Origin: Hyphomicrobiales bacterium
Lineage (GTDB): Bacteria; Pseudomonadota; Alphaproteobacteria; Rhizobiales; Phreatobacteraceae
DNA: 64,000 bases
Direction of reading: 5' to 3'
Assembly: GCA_017304475.1 (NCBI GenBank)
Contig: JAFKKV010000027.1
Coordinates: forward strand, 62,001-126,000
Shown: in pieces, positions 1-8,843 of the stretch
How the letters are laid out: the number at the start of each line of letters is the position of its first letter
Position numbering within the stretch: the stretch's first letter is position 1
Program-made: the position numbers and the translations under genes
The notes under the pieces: generated by a model
What the model saw: the letters and a program-made list of their open reading frames with translations, nothing else
Databases searched by the model: none
What the model was told of the DNA's origin: nothing

Positions 1-186
1 TTGCTCGAGTTCTTCGGCATCCCGCTCGGCACCAAGGCGCTGCCGCTGGTGGCGCCCGACGCCCAGCGCACCATCGGCCTGATCGTCGCCGATCGTCAGC
101 CGGTCGCGCCGCTGGCGCGCAATCTCCTGATGGTGACCGAGCCGGTCAGGAATGCCGGGATCGCTAGGACCCTGGCCGCACGATAG
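1..186 (+). CDS. LysR-family transcriptional regulator, C-terminal fragment
   Basis: Only the last 61 residues are visible; the gene is cut by the left edge of the window. The piece has the look of the end of a LysR substrate-binding domain (GLIVADRQPVAPLARNLL, then a short helix and stop). It reads in the same direction as the formate dehydrogenase operon that begins about 220 bp downstream. LysR regulators (FdsR) are known to control fds operons in other bacteria, so this may be the fds regulator, but the DNA-binding domain is outside the window and the family call rests on a short tail. Confidence 0.55.
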   Translation: MLEFFGIPLGTKALPLVAPDAQRTIGLIVADRQPVAPLARNLLMVTEPVRNAGIARTLAAR

Positions 187-290
187 TCTGGACCTATCGC
201 GGCAGGGGAATTGTCCCTGCCATCCGCGATCTGTCGAAAGGCGTCGCCATGTCTGGCGCTTTCAGGATGCCGGTTCCACGCATGGGATGC

Positions 291-319
291 ATGCGTGATA
301 GTTTTTAACTATCACGCAT
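291..319. promoter_or_regulatory. 29-bp palindromic operator upstream of fdsG
   Basis: Two perfect 13-bp arms, ATGCGTGATAGTT and AACTATCACGCAT, are separated by TTT. The centre also satisfies the T-N11-A rule for LysR sites. It lies about 90 bp upstream of the fdsG start in an otherwise gene-free gap (187-406) and is much more AT-rich than its surroundings. Candidate binders are the LysR encoded immediately upstream or the GntR regulator at 9295-9981, whose own promoter carries related half-sites (10071-10114). It looks like the main control site of the formate dehydrogenase operon. Confidence 0.8.
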
Positions 320-406
320 TCGGAACAAACAATTTGAACTCTTCCAGTCTGCGGTCACCATTCATGCCGCGCGATCACCGATCCAACGGTGATGACTGGA
401 GGGAGC

Positions 407-913
407 ATGGCACGATACGCGGCTTGGAATATCGAGGCTGCGCGCGCCCTGGTCGCACGCATGAGCCGTCTCGACGGCGCCGCCATGCCGATCCTGCACG
501 CGCTGCAGGACGAGTTCGGTTATGTCGACCGGGAAGCGGTGCCGCTGATCGCCGATGCCCTGAACCTGTCGCGCGCCGAGGTTCACGGCACCGTCACTTT
601 CTACCATGATTTCCGCGAGCGGCCGGCCGGGCGCCGGGTCATCAAGCTGTGCCGGGCCGAGGCCTGCCAGGCGGTCGGTTGCGAAAGCCTCGTCGACCAC
701 CTCGCGCGGCGCCACGGCGTCGCGGTCGACGCCACCACGGCCGATGGCGATCTGACGGTCGAGACCGTCTATTGCCTCGGCAATTGCGCGCTGGGGCCGG
801 CGGCCCTGGTCGACGGCGAACTGGTCGGCCGGCTCGATGCCGAAAGCCTCTCGGCGCTCTGCCACGGCGGCGCGGTCGAGATGGCCCAGTCGCCGGAAGG
901 GGGTGCGGCGTGA
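407..913 (+). CDS. fdsG: Formate dehydrogenase gamma subunit (NuoE-like)
   Basis: A 168-residue thioredoxin-like 2Fe-2S protein, the smallest electron-transfer subunit of cytosolic NAD-dependent formate dehydrogenase. The cluster ligands are Cys82, Cys87, Cys123 and Cys127 in the NuoE spacing (CRAEAC ... CLGNC). The ATG at 407 is preferred because GGAGGG lies at 398-403; in-frame GTG 389 and ATG 392 would lack that site. It is the first gene of the fds operon and its stop overlaps the fdsB start by 4 bp. The subunit passes electrons between FdsB and FdsA. Confidence 0.93.
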   Translation: MARYAAWNIEAARALVARMSRLDGAAMPILHALQDEFGYVDREAVPLIADALNLSRAEVHGTVTFYHDFRERPAGRRVIKLCRAEACQAVGCESLVDHLARRHGVAVDATTADGDLTVETVYCLGNCALGPAALVDGELVGRLDAESLSALCHGGAVEMAQSPEGGAA

Positions 914-2481
914 GCGAAGCGGCAAGCCCGATCCGGATCTTCGTCCCCATTGATGCCGCCGCCCTGTCGGTTGGCGCGGAAGCGGTCGCGCGAGCGATCC
1001 GCCGCGAAGCGGACAAACGCGGCCATCCCGTCGAGATCGTCAGGAACGGCTCGCGTGGCATGCTCTGGCTGGAACCGCTGGTCGAGGTCGAGACCCCTGC
1101 CGGCCGGATTGCCTATGGGCCGGTCGCGGCCGCCGATGTGCCTGGCATGTTCGATGCCGGTTTCCTCGCTGGTGGCGGTCACAGGCTCGGCCATGGCCTG
1201 ACCGAGGAGCTCGACTGGCTGAAGCGCCAGCAGCGCCTGACCTTCGCCCGTGTCGGCATCACCGATCCCCTGTCGATATCGGACTACCGGGCCTATGGCG
1301 GCTTTGCCGGCGTCGAGCGGGCACTCTCCATGGCGCCGGCCGAGATCGTTGAAGAGGTCAAGGCTTCCGGCCTGCGCGGGCGCGGCGGTGCGGGCTTTCC
1401 GACCGGCATCAAGTGGAACACCGTGCTGGGCGCCGTGGCCGAGCAGAAATACATCGTCTGCAATGCCGACGAGGGCGACAGCGGCACCTTTGCCGACCGC
1501 ATGCTGATGGAGGGCGATCCCTTCATGCTGATCGAAGGCATGGTGATCGCCGGCCTCGCGGTGGGCGCCACCAAGGGCTTCATCTACCTGCGTTCGGAAT
1601 ATCCCCATGCCCATGCCGCGCTTGGGCGCGCCATAGCGCGGGCCGAGCGGGCAGGGCTGCTCGGGCCCTCGGTGCTGGGATCCGGCCGTGCCTTCCATCT
1701 GGAGATCCGGCTCGGTGCCGGCGCCTATATCTGCGGCGAGGAAACCTCGCTGCTCGAAAGCCTGGAGGGCAAGCGCGCCATCGTCCGGGCCAAGCCGCCC
1801 TTGCCGGCGCTGCAGGGCCTGTTCGGCAAGCCGACAGTGGTCAACAACGTGCTGTCGCTGGCAACCGTCCCCTGGATCATGGCCCATGGCGCCAAGGCCT
1901 ATGCCGATTGCGGCATGGGCCGGTCGCGCGGCACCATGCCGGTGCAGCTCGGCGGCAATATCCGGCGCGGCGGGCTGGTCGAACTTGCCTTCGGCATCAG
2001 CCTGCGCGCGCTGATCGAGGATTTCGGCGGCGGTACGCGCTCCGGCCGGCCGCTCAAGGCGGTGCAGGTTGGCGGCCCGCTCGGCGCCTATCTGCCGGAC
2101 AACCTGCTCGATACGCCGATGGACTACGAGGCGCTGGCCGCCGCGGGCGGCATGCTCGGCCATGCCGGCATGGTGGTGTTCGACGACAGCGCCGACATGG
2201 CGCGCCAGGCGAAATTCGCCTTCGAATTCTGCGTCAAGGAAAGCTGCGGCAAATGCACGCCCTGCCGGATCGGCGCGGTGCGCGGGGTGGAGACGGTCGA
2301 CCGGATCATCGCCGGCATCGAGCGGGACAAGAACCTCGCCGTGCTCGCCGATCTCAACCGCCTGATGACCGATGCCTCGCTCTGCGCCATGGGCGGCCTG
2401 ACCCCCATGCCGGTCATGAGCGCGGTGCGTCATTTTCCGGAAGACTTCCATCGCCCCGCCATGGCCGTGGCGGCCGAGTGA
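910..2481 (+). CDS. fdsB: Formate dehydrogenase beta subunit (NuoF-like, FMN/NAD)
   Basis: A 523-residue diaphorase subunit that reduces NAD with electrons from formate. An N-terminal thioredoxin-like stretch of about 120 residues is followed by the NuoF core: GRGGAGFPTGIKW near residue 157 (FMN/NAD binding), ICGEETSLLESLEGKR near 275, and the 4Fe-4S motif ESCGKCTPCRIG near 443. A GTG start at 910 overlaps the fdsG stop as GTGA, which implies translational coupling and gives the usual family length. An ORF extends further upstream in this frame but only through fdsG and is not coding. Confidence 0.93.
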   Translation: MSEAASPIRIFVPIDAAALSVGAEAVARAIRREADKRGHPVEIVRNGSRGMLWLEPLVEVETPAGRIAYGPVAAADVPGMFDAGFLAGGGHRLGHGLTEELDWLKRQQRLTFARVGITDPLSISDYRAYGGFAGVERALSMAPAEIVEEVKASGLRGRGGAGFPTGIKWNTVLGAVAEQKYIVCNADEGDSGTFADRMLMEGDPFMLIEGMVIAGLAVGATKGFIYLRSEYPHAHAALGRAIARAERAGLLGPSVLGSGRAFHLEIRLGAGAYICGEETSLLESLEGKRAIVRAKPPLPALQGLFGKPTVVNNVLSLATVPWIMAHGAKAYADCGMGRSRGTMPVQLGGNIRRGGLVELAFGISLRALIEDFGGGTRSGRPLKAVQVGGPLGAYLPDNLLDTPMDYEALAAAGGMLGHAGMVVFDDSADMARQAKFAFEFCVKESCGKCTPCRIGAVRGVETVDRIIAGIERDKNLAVLADLNRLMTDASLCAMGGLTPMPVMSAVRHFPEDFHRPAMAVAAE

Positions 2482-2491
2482 GGATCACGTC

Positions 2492-5338
2492 ATGAGCCTG
2501 ATCAAGGAAATCGACTTCGGTACGCCGATCCGCGTCGCCGAAAAGCAGGTGACCCTGACCATCGACGGCGAGACCGTCTCGGTGCCGTCAGGCACTTCGG
2601 TGATGGCGGCGGCGATGAGCCTCGGCACCAAGATCCCCAAGCTCTGCGCCACCGACAGCCTCGAGCCCTTCGGTTCCTGCCGGCTTTGCCTGGTCGAAAT
2701 CGAGGGCCGGCGCGGCACGCCGGCCTCCTGCACCACGCCGGCCGAGGACGGCATGGTGGTGCGCACCCAGACGCAGAACCTCGCCAAGCTGCGCAAGGGG
2801 GTGATGGAACTCTATATTTCCGACCATCCGCTCGACTGCCTGACCTGTTCGGCCAATGGCGACTGCGAGCTCCAGGACATGGCCGGCGCGGTCGGCTTGC
2901 GCGAGGTGCGCTACGGCTACGAGGGCGAGAACCACTTCCACGACAAGAAGGACACATCGAACCCCTATTTCACCTATGACCCGGCGAAATGCATCGTCTG
3001 CAATCGCTGTGTGCGCGCCTGTGAGGAAGTGCAGGGCACTTTCGCGCTGACCATTACCGGCCGCGGTTTCGACAGCCGGGTCTCGCCCGGCGGCACGGAT
3101 TTCCTGGGGTCGGAATGCGTCTCCTGCGGCGCCTGCGTGCAGGCTTGCCCCACCGCCACGCTGATCGAGAATACGGTCATCGAGCATGGCCAGCCCGAAC
3201 ATTCCAAGGTCACCACCTGCGCCTATTGCGGTGTCGGCTGTTCGTTCAAGGCGGAGATGCAGGGCGACCGCGTGGTCCGCATGGTGCCCTACAAGGACGG
3301 CAAGGCCAATGACGGCCATTCCTGCGTCAAGGGCCGTTTCGCCTGGGGCTACGCCACCCACAAGGACCGCATCACCAAGCCGATGATCCGCGACAAGATC
3401 AGCGATCCCTGGCGCGAGGTGTCATGGGACGAGGCGATCAATCACGCGGCCTCCGAGTTCAAGCGCATCCAGGGCCGATATGGCCGAGAATCGGTCGGCG
3501 CCATCACCTCGTCGCGCTGCACCAACGAGGAAGTCTTCCTGGTCCAGAAGCTGGTGCGCGCCGCCTTCCGCAACAACAATGTCGATACCTGCGCGCGCGT
3601 CTGCCACTCGCCGACCGGCTACGGCCTGAAGACCACCTTGGGCACCTCGGCCGGCACCCAGGACTTCAAGTCGGTGGCCAAGTCCGACGTCATCCTGGTC
3701 ATCGGCGCCAACCCGACCGACGGTCATCCGGTCTTCGCCTCGCGCATGAAGAAACGGCTGCGCGAGGGCGCCCGGCTGATCGTCGCCGATCCCCGCCGCA
3801 TCGACCTGGTGAAGTCGCCGCATATCAAGGCCGATTATCACCTGCAGCTCATGCCCGGCACCAATGTCGCGCTGATCAACGCCATCGCCCATGTCGTGGT
3901 CACCGAAGGCCTGATCAAGGAAGACTACGTTCGCGAGCGCTGCGACCTCGTCGATTTCGAGATCTGGGCCCGCTTCATCGCCGATGAGCGCAATTCGCCC
4001 GAAGCGACCGAGCAGTTCACCGGCGTGCCGGCGACCGATGTACGCGCCGCCGCCCGCCTCTATGCCACCGGCGGCAATGGCGCGATCTATTACGGCCTCG
4101 GCGTCACCGAGCACAGCCAGGGCTCGACCATGGTGATGGGCATGGCCAATCTCGCCATGGCCACCGGCAATATCGGCCGTGAGGGCGTCGGCGTGAACCC
4201 CCTGCGCGGGCAGAACAATGTCCAGGGCGCCTGCGACATGGGGTCGTTCCCGCACGAGCTGTCCGGCTATCGCCATGTCGAGGACGACGCGACCCGCCAG
4301 ATCTTCGAGATGATGTGGGGCCAGGCCCTCGACACCGAGCCCGGCCTGCGCATTCCCAATATGCTGGACGAGGCGGTCGGCGGCACCTTCAAGGGGCTCT
4401 ATGTCCAGGGCGAGGACATTGCCCAGTCCGACCCCAACACCCAGCATGTCACCGCCGGGCTGTCGGCCATGGAATGCGTCGTCGTCCAGGACCTGTTCCT
4501 GAACGAGACGGCCAAATATGCCCATGTCTTCCTGCCGGGCGCCTCGTTCCTGGAAAAGGACGGCACCTTCACCAATGCCGAGCGGCGCATCAACCGGGTG
4601 CGCCAGGTGATGGCGCCGCTGGCCGGCAAGGCGGAATGGCAGGTGACCTCGGAGCTGTCGCGGGCGCTCGGCTATCCCATGACCTACAATCACCCGAGCG
4701 AGATCATGGACGAGATCGCCCGGCTGACGCCGACCTTTACCGGGGTGAGCTACGACAAGCTCGAAAAGCTCGGTTCGGTGCAATGGCCCTGCAACGACAA
4801 GGCGCCGACCGGCACGGTGCTCATGCATGTCGACCGCTTCGTGCGCGGCAAGGGCAAATTCATGATCACCGAATTCGTGCCGACGCAGGAGCGCACCGGT
4901 CCGCGCTTCCCGCTGATCCTGACCACCGGCCGCATCCTCTCGCAATATAATGTCGGCGCCCAGACCCGGCGCACTGCCAATTCGACCTGGCATGCCGAGG
5001 ACGTGCTGGAGATCCATCCCTTCGATGCCGAGAATCGCGGCATCAAGACGGGCGATCTCGTCGCGCTCGCCAGCCGGTCGGGCGACATTTCGCTCAAAGC
5101 CGAGGTCTCCGAGCGCATGCAGCCGGGCGTCGTCTACACCACCTTCCACCATGCCGATACCGGCGCCAATGTCATCACGACCGACTATTCCGACTGGGCG
5201 ACCAATTGCCCGGAATACAAGGTGACCGCGGTCGAGGTGCGGCGGACCAATTACTATTCGCAATGGCAGGAGCAGAACCGCGAGGAGAGCGTGCTGCTGA
5301 GGCTGATCGCCGGGCACATGCCGGAAGCGGCGGAGTAG
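2492..5338 (+). CDS. fdsA: Formate dehydrogenase alpha subunit (catalytic, Mo-bisMGD)
   Basis: A 948-residue catalytic subunit oxidising formate to CO2. In order it has a NuoG-type 2Fe-2S domain (Cys52, 63, 66, 80), a His-ligated 4Fe-4S site (His112, Cys116, 119, 125), two ferredoxin-type 4Fe-4S clusters (CIVCNRC and CVSCGAC blocks, residues 167-219), the FdhF-type 4Fe-4S (Cys243, 246, 250, 278), then the molybdopterin domain. The Mo ligand is Cys371 in VCHSP, so this is the cysteine and not the selenocysteine form. It starts 10 bp after fdsB. The product is expected to be a cytosolic, relatively oxygen-tolerant enzyme. Confidence 0.95.
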   Translation: MSLIKEIDFGTPIRVAEKQVTLTIDGETVSVPSGTSVMAAAMSLGTKIPKLCATDSLEPFGSCRLCLVEIEGRRGTPASCTTPAEDGMVVRTQTQNLAKLRKGVMELYISDHPLDCLTCSANGDCELQDMAGAVGLREVRYGYEGENHFHDKKDTSNPYFTYDPAKCIVCNRCVRACEEVQGTFALTITGRGFDSRVSPGGTDFLGSECVSCGACVQACPTATLIENTVIEHGQPEHSKVTTCAYCGVGCSFKAEMQGDRVVRMVPYKDGKANDGHSCVKGRFAWGYATHKDRITKPMIRDKISDPWREVSWDEAINHAASEFKRIQGRYGRESVGAITSSRCTNEEVFLVQKLVRAAFRNNNVDTCARVCHSPTGYGLKTTLGTSAGTQDFKSVAKSDVILVIGANPTDGHPVFASRMKKRLREGARLIVADPRRIDLVKSPHIKADYHLQLMPGTNVALINAIAHVVVTEGLIKEDYVRERCDLVDFEIWARFIADERNSPEATEQFTGVPATDVRAAARLYATGGNGAIYYGLGVTEHSQGSTMVMGMANLAMATGNIGREGVGVNPLRGQNNVQGACDMGSFPHELSGYRHVEDDATRQIFEMMWGQALDTEPGLRIPNMLDEAVGGTFKGLYVQGEDIAQSDPNTQHVTAGLSAMECVVVQDLFLNETAKYAHVFLPGASFLEKDGTFTNAERRINRVRQVMAPLAGKAEWQVTSELSRALGYPMTYNHPSEIMDEIARLTPTFTGVSYDKLEKLGSVQWPCNDKAPTGTVLMHVDRFVRGKGKFMITEFVPTQERTGPRFPLILTTGRILSQYNVGAQTRRTANSTWHAEDVLEIHPFDAENRGIKTGDLVALASRSGDISLKAEVSERMQPGVVYTTFHHADTGANVITTDYSDWATNCPEYKVTAVEVRRTNYYSQWQEQNREESVLLRLIAGHMPEAAE

Positions 5339-5344
5339 GGCGCC

Positions 5345-6166
5345 ATGTCGGTTCCGGTTTCCCGCTCCACCATCGGACGGACCTTGCGCTACGACCACGC
5401 GCTCGACCGGCCGAGCGCCGTCGAGGTGCCGGTCGAAATGCCCGTCAACATCGCCTACGGCAATCTGCCCTATGCGGTGATGATGGCGACGCCCGACGAT
5501 CTCGATGATTTCGTCGCGGGCTTCAGCCTCACCGAGGGCATCGTCACCGGTCTCGACGAGATCCGCGGCGTCAAGGTCGACGAGCAGGCCGATGGCTTCG
5601 TCGTGACCGTCGATCTCGTCGCCGACGCCTTGAGCCGCCACCTGACCCGCCGGCGCAGCCTGTCGGGACGGACGAGTTGCGGGCTCTGCGGCGTCGAGAG
5701 CCTGGACCAGGTCCCCGGGGCGAGCCGGGCGGTGGCGCCGGCTGAGCCGGTCGCGCCGCGGGCGATCGAGCGGGCGCTGGCGAGCCTCGACGATCACCAG
5801 CCGCTGCACCGGCTGACCCGGGCGGTGCATGCCGCCGCGTTCTGCGATCCCGAGGGTACCATCCTGATGGCGCGCGAGGATGTCGGCCGCCACAACGCAC
5901 TCGACAAGCTGATCGGCGCCTGCCTGCGCGCCGGCGTCCAGCCTGGCCAGGGCTTCATCGTCATCACCAGCCGTTGTTCCTTCGAGATGATCGAGAAGGC
6001 GGCGATCTTCGGTGTCGGCACGCTGGTCGCCATTTCCGCGCCGACCTCGCTTGCCATCGACCGTGCCCATGCGCTCGGCATTGCGCTGGTGGCCGTCGCC
6101 AGGCGCGATACGGCCGTGGCCTTCACGCAAAGCCCATCATTTCAGCCCAAGGCCATTGCCTCATGA
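5345..6166 (+). CDS. fdhD: Formate dehydrogenase accessory sulfurtransferase FdhD
   Basis: A 273-residue FdhD protein, needed to deliver sulfur from the IscS desulfurase to the Mo-bisMGD cofactor before insertion into FdsA. The catalytic CxxC loop is present as TSCGLCG (Cys112, Cys115). The conserved C-terminal blocks GRHNALDKLIG and SRCSFEMIEKA are intact. It lies 6 bp after fdsA and its stop overlaps the fdsD start (ATGA), as in other fds operons. Confidence 0.94.
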   Translation: MSVPVSRSTIGRTLRYDHALDRPSAVEVPVEMPVNIAYGNLPYAVMMATPDDLDDFVAGFSLTEGIVTGLDEIRGVKVDEQADGFVVTVDLVADALSRHLTRRRSLSGRTSCGLCGVESLDQVPGASRAVAPAEPVAPRAIERALASLDDHQPLHRLTRAVHAAAFCDPEGTILMAREDVGRHNALDKLIGACLRAGVQPGQGFIVITSRCSFEMIEKAAIFGVGTLVAISAPTSLAIDRAHALGIALVAVARRDTAVAFTQSPSFQPKAIAS

Positions 6167-6414
6167 GCGCCAGCGCGCCGACGGACAAGCTCGCCCAGAT
6201 GGCCGGCCAGATCGCCGAATTCTTCAAGTCTTATCCGGAGGAGGAGGCCATCGCCTCGATCGCCGACCACATCAACCAGTTCTGGAGCTGGCGGATGCGC
6301 GAGGACTTCGTCTCTGCCTATGGGGAGGATCCCGCGGCGCTCGAACCGCTGGTTGCCAAGGCCCTTGGCAAGATCAAGGGGAGACGGCCGAGCGGTATCG
6401 CTGCGGGCAATTAG
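6163..6414 (+). CDS. fdsD: Formate dehydrogenase delta subunit
   Basis: An 83-residue helical protein matching the small FdsD subunit: an acidic N-terminal helix, then FWSWRMREDF and a basic C-terminal tail. It has no metal-binding cysteines. In FdsGBA(CD) enzymes the delta subunit is a small accessory or stabilising subunit. The ATG at 6163 overlaps the fdhD stop by 4 bp; a longer frame open upstream only runs through fdhD. It is the last gene of the operon. Confidence 0.88.
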   Translation: MSASAPTDKLAQMAGQIAEFFKSYPEEEAIASIADHINQFWSWRMREDFVSAYGEDPAALEPLVAKALGKIKGRRPSGIAAGN

Positions 6415-6460
6415 GGCGTGATCGTCTCGTGTTGAATCGGTGTGTCTAGCACGACGGTCA

Positions 6461-6640
6461 GCCGTCCTTCGAGGCTCGCGCAAGGGCGCGAGCACCTCAG
6501 GATGAGGCGGGTAAGTGAGTCGCATCAGCGGTGCTCATGAAGCGTTGCCGGTGCCGTGCATTCGTCACTGCGCGGGTTGCAACACTCCACGACCCTCATC
6601 CTGAGGTGCTCGCGCTCTTGCGCGAGCCTCGAAGGACGGC
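6461..6640. repeat. Pair of inverted 47-bp intergenic palindromic repeats
   Basis: The 307-bp gap between fdsD and the convergent ctlX holds no gene. Segments 6461-6507 and 6594-6640 are inverted copies of one 47-bp unit with a single mismatch. Each copy has its own internal hairpin (CTCGCGC arms around a short loop). Such REP-like units with a CCTCATCCTGAGG edge are common between genes in Rhizobiales. Lying at the end of two converging operons, they could stop transcription or stabilise mRNA ends; that is inference. Confidence 0.8.
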
Positions 6641-6721
6641 CGACCGAACTGCAAGGCTCTGCGGTTCCATCCAGGGCAGTCAATCTCCGAAAGCCATGCC
6701 TTCCCCACCCCCCGGCAAACC

Positions 6722-7666
6722 TCAAGCCGTCACCCCGGACCGGCGCGGCGACAGGTGCACGCCGGCCAGCATGCAGCGCACCGAGCCTCCGGCCAGCTCG
6801 ATGGTCGGCACGTCGAGCGGCAGGATCTCGACCGATCGCTCCAGCAATTGGCGTTGCCGTGCGTCGAGCGCGCCCAGCGCCCGGGACGATAGGGCTAGCA
6901 GCGGCCTGCCGCTGCCTTGCAGCTCCATCGCATTGCCGGCGAAATCGGCGATCTGGCCATGGCTGAGGTCGATGACGGTGCGCCCGCCTGCCTCCAGCCG
7001 CTCGCGGATTTCGGCCCGGCGCGCGGCGTTGCCGATGGTCGTGAGCCCGATCAGGCAGAGGCTGCTGCCGATGCACATCAGCACATTGGTATGATAGATC
7101 GGCCGCCCCGCCGCATCGACCGCGTCGAAGACCACCGGCTCGAAGTTGAAATGCGTGCAGAACCGCTCCAGCGCCACGTCGTTGCAGCGGTTGGAGCGCG
7201 CCGCATAGGCAACCCGTTCGACATGGTCCAGCACCATGGCGCCGGTGCCTTCCAGATAGACGCCGTCCTGTTCCAGGCCCGAATAGTCGATCACGTCCTG
7301 GACGCGATAACACTGCTTCAGCATCTCGATGACGTCGCTGCGCCGCTCCGCTTGGCGGCTCGGCGCGAACATCGGATAGATGGCGACATGGCCGCCGGCA
7401 TGGGTCGAGAACCAGTTGTTCGGAAAGACCGAGTCCGGCGAGGTGATGGTCGTGTCCTCGAACAGATGGACGGTGACGCCGGCCGCTTCGAGCGCCGCTG
7501 CCGCCCGGGTGACCTCGGCATGGGCGGCGGCCGCGATCGCCTTGGCCGATCGCGTCCGGTCGTCCGACTGGAAGGCGTTGTCGGCGGCCGTATCGGCATT
7601 GGGCGCGAAGTGATGCGGCCGGATCATCACGACGCTGCGCGGTGCCTGGACTGAGAACGGCTTCAT
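6722..7666 (-). CDS. ctlX: Citrulline hydrolase / amidinotransferase-fold hydrolase (CtlX-like)
   Basis: A 314-residue protein of the guanidino-group-modifying (ADI/DDAH) fold. Visible family blocks are FPNNWFSTH, EGTGAMVLDH (acidic residues that bind the substrate), IYHTNVLM (catalytic His) and SVRCMLAGVHL near the C-terminus, where Cys298 is the expected nucleophile. It overlaps the upstream ornithine cyclodeaminase by 4 bp. That pairing fits hydrolysis of citrulline to ornithine, CO2 and ammonia, with ornithine then converted to proline. An arginine deiminase or dimethylarginine hydrolase activity cannot be excluded from sequence alone. Confidence 0.82.
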   Translation of the reverse strand: MKPFSVQAPRSVVMIRPHHFAPNADTAADNAFQSDDRTRSAKAIAAAAHAEVTRAAAALEAAGVTVHLFEDTTITSPDSVFPNNWFSTHAGGHVAIYPMFAPSRQAERRSDVIEMLKQCYRVQDVIDYSGLEQDGVYLEGTGAMVLDHVERVAYAARSNRCNDVALERFCTHFNFEPVVFDAVDAAGRPIYHTNVLMCIGSSLCLIGLTTIGNAARRAEIRERLEAGGRTVIDLSHGQIADFAGNAMELQGSGRPLLALSSRALGALDARQRQLLERSVEILPLDVPTIELAGGSVRCMLAGVHLSPRRSGVTA

Positions 7667-8718
7667 GCGCTGATGTCCTCAAGGACGGCGGCACGCCGGG
7701 CCGGCGCGGCGCGCAGCAGGCCGAAGAGGTCGCGCGGGTCGTCCGGCTCGGCCAGGAGGTCGATCTCGCTGTAGCAATCGGTGCTCTGGACCCGGTCGCG
7801 CAGGTAGCGCAGCGCCGAGAAATCCTCGATGGCGAAGCCGACGGAGTCGAAGACGGTGATCTGCCCGTCCGCCCGGCGGCCGGCGGCCTCGCCGGTGATC
7901 ACCTGCCACAGCTCGGTCACCGGAAAATCCGCCGGCATCTGTTGGATTTCGCCTTCGATGCGGGTCTGCTCGGGATATTCGACGAAGACGTCGGCGCGCA
8001 GCAGCAGCTCGCGCTGCAATTCGGTCTTGCCCGGGCAGTCGCCGCCGACCGCGTTGATATGCACGCCGGCGCCGACCATGTTGTCCGACAGGATGGTCGC
8101 CTTCTGCTTGTCGGCGGTGACGGTGGTGATGATGTCGGCGCCCAGCACCGCCTCGTCGGAACTGCCGGCGACGACGATCTCGAACCCCTGGTCGGCGAGA
8201 TTGGCCAGGAATTTGTCGGTCGCCAGCCGGTCGATGTCATAGATCCTGAGCCGGGACAGCCCGAGCAGCGCCTTGAAGGCGAGAGCCTGGAATTCCGACT
8301 GGGCGCCCAGCCCGATCAGCGCCATGACCTTGGCATCCGGCCGGGCGAGATAGCGCGCGGCGAGCGCCGAGGTCGCCGCTGTCCTGAGCGCCGTCGTGAG
8401 CGTCATCTCCGACAGGAATTGCGGATAGCCGGTGGCGACATCTGACAGCACGCCGAAGGCGGTGACCGTCTGCAAGCCGTTGCGGGTGTTGCGCGGGTGG
8501 CCGTTGACATATTTGAAGCCGTAGAGCCGGCCGTCGCTCGCCGGCATCAATTCGATCACGCCATGGGCGGAATGGCTGGCGATGCGCGGCGTCTTCTCGA
8601 AATCGGCCCAGCGGCGGAAATCCTCCTCGATATAGCCGGCGAGGCCGGTGAAAACCTCGGGCAAGCCGATCGCCGCGACCAGCCGGATGACATGTTCGAC
8701 CCCGACATATTGAACCAT
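7663..8718 (-). CDS. ocd: Ornithine cyclodeaminase (Ocd/mu-crystallin family)
   Basis: A 351-residue NAD-dependent enzyme converting ornithine to proline and ammonia. The Rossmann segment KVMALIGLGAQSEFQ and the substrate region ELMPASDGRLYGFKYVNGHP match the family. The ATG at 8718 is chosen because GGGGA lies just upstream; an in-frame ATG at 8736 would add six residues. It is the first gene of a two-gene operon with ctlX and is divergent from the Lrp-type regulator. Confidence 0.9.
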   Translation of the reverse strand: MVQYVGVEHVIRLVAAIGLPEVFTGLAGYIEEDFRRWADFEKTPRIASHSAHGVIELMPASDGRLYGFKYVNGHPRNTRNGLQTVTAFGVLSDVATGYPQFLSEMTLTTALRTAATSALAARYLARPDAKVMALIGLGAQSEFQALAFKALLGLSRLRIYDIDRLATDKFLANLADQGFEIVVAGSSDEAVLGADIITTVTADKQKATILSDNMVGAGVHINAVGGDCPGKTELQRELLLRADVFVEYPEQTRIEGEIQQMPADFPVTELWQVITGEAAGRRADGQITVFDSVGFAIEDFSALRYLRDRVQSTDCYSEIDLLAEPDDPRDLFGLLRAAPARRAAVLEDISA

Positions 8719-8778
8719 GAGATATCCCCGACGCATGAGCTGTCGTCAGGCTAGGAGCCCACGCATCATACGGGATAT

Positions 8779-8813
8779 GCAGAACTCTGCGCATTCTGGC
8801 CGATATTTCTGGC
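8779..8813. promoter_or_regulatory. Candidate Lrp-type operator in the ocd/regulator divergent promoter
   Basis: In the 125-bp gap between the divergent genes there is an exact palindrome GCAGAACTCTGC (8779-8790), followed by two direct TTCTGGC motifs 13 bp apart (8794 and 8807). Arrays of related half-sites about one helical turn apart are typical of Lrp/AsnC binding. The location serves both the regulator (autoregulation) and the ocd-ctlX operon. No footprint can be claimed. Confidence 0.5.
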
Positions 8814-8843
8814 AGTTTGCTCAGCCTAGCTGTACAAAGCGCT

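Noticed and set aside
187-406. Molybdenum cofactor riboswitch before fdsG
   Set aside because: The gap has one dominant palindrome but none of the multi-helix organisation expected of a Moco RNA.
3593-3610. Selenocysteine (UGA) in the formate dehydrogenase active site
   Set aside because: The Mo-ligand codon is TGC (Cys371), and no SECIS-like hairpin follows.
3422-6130. 902-residue open frame antisense to fdsA-fdhD
   Set aside because: GC-rich codon bias keeps the opposite strand free of stops; the translation is Asp/Arg/His/Gly-rich without any domain, while the sense strand holds certain genes.
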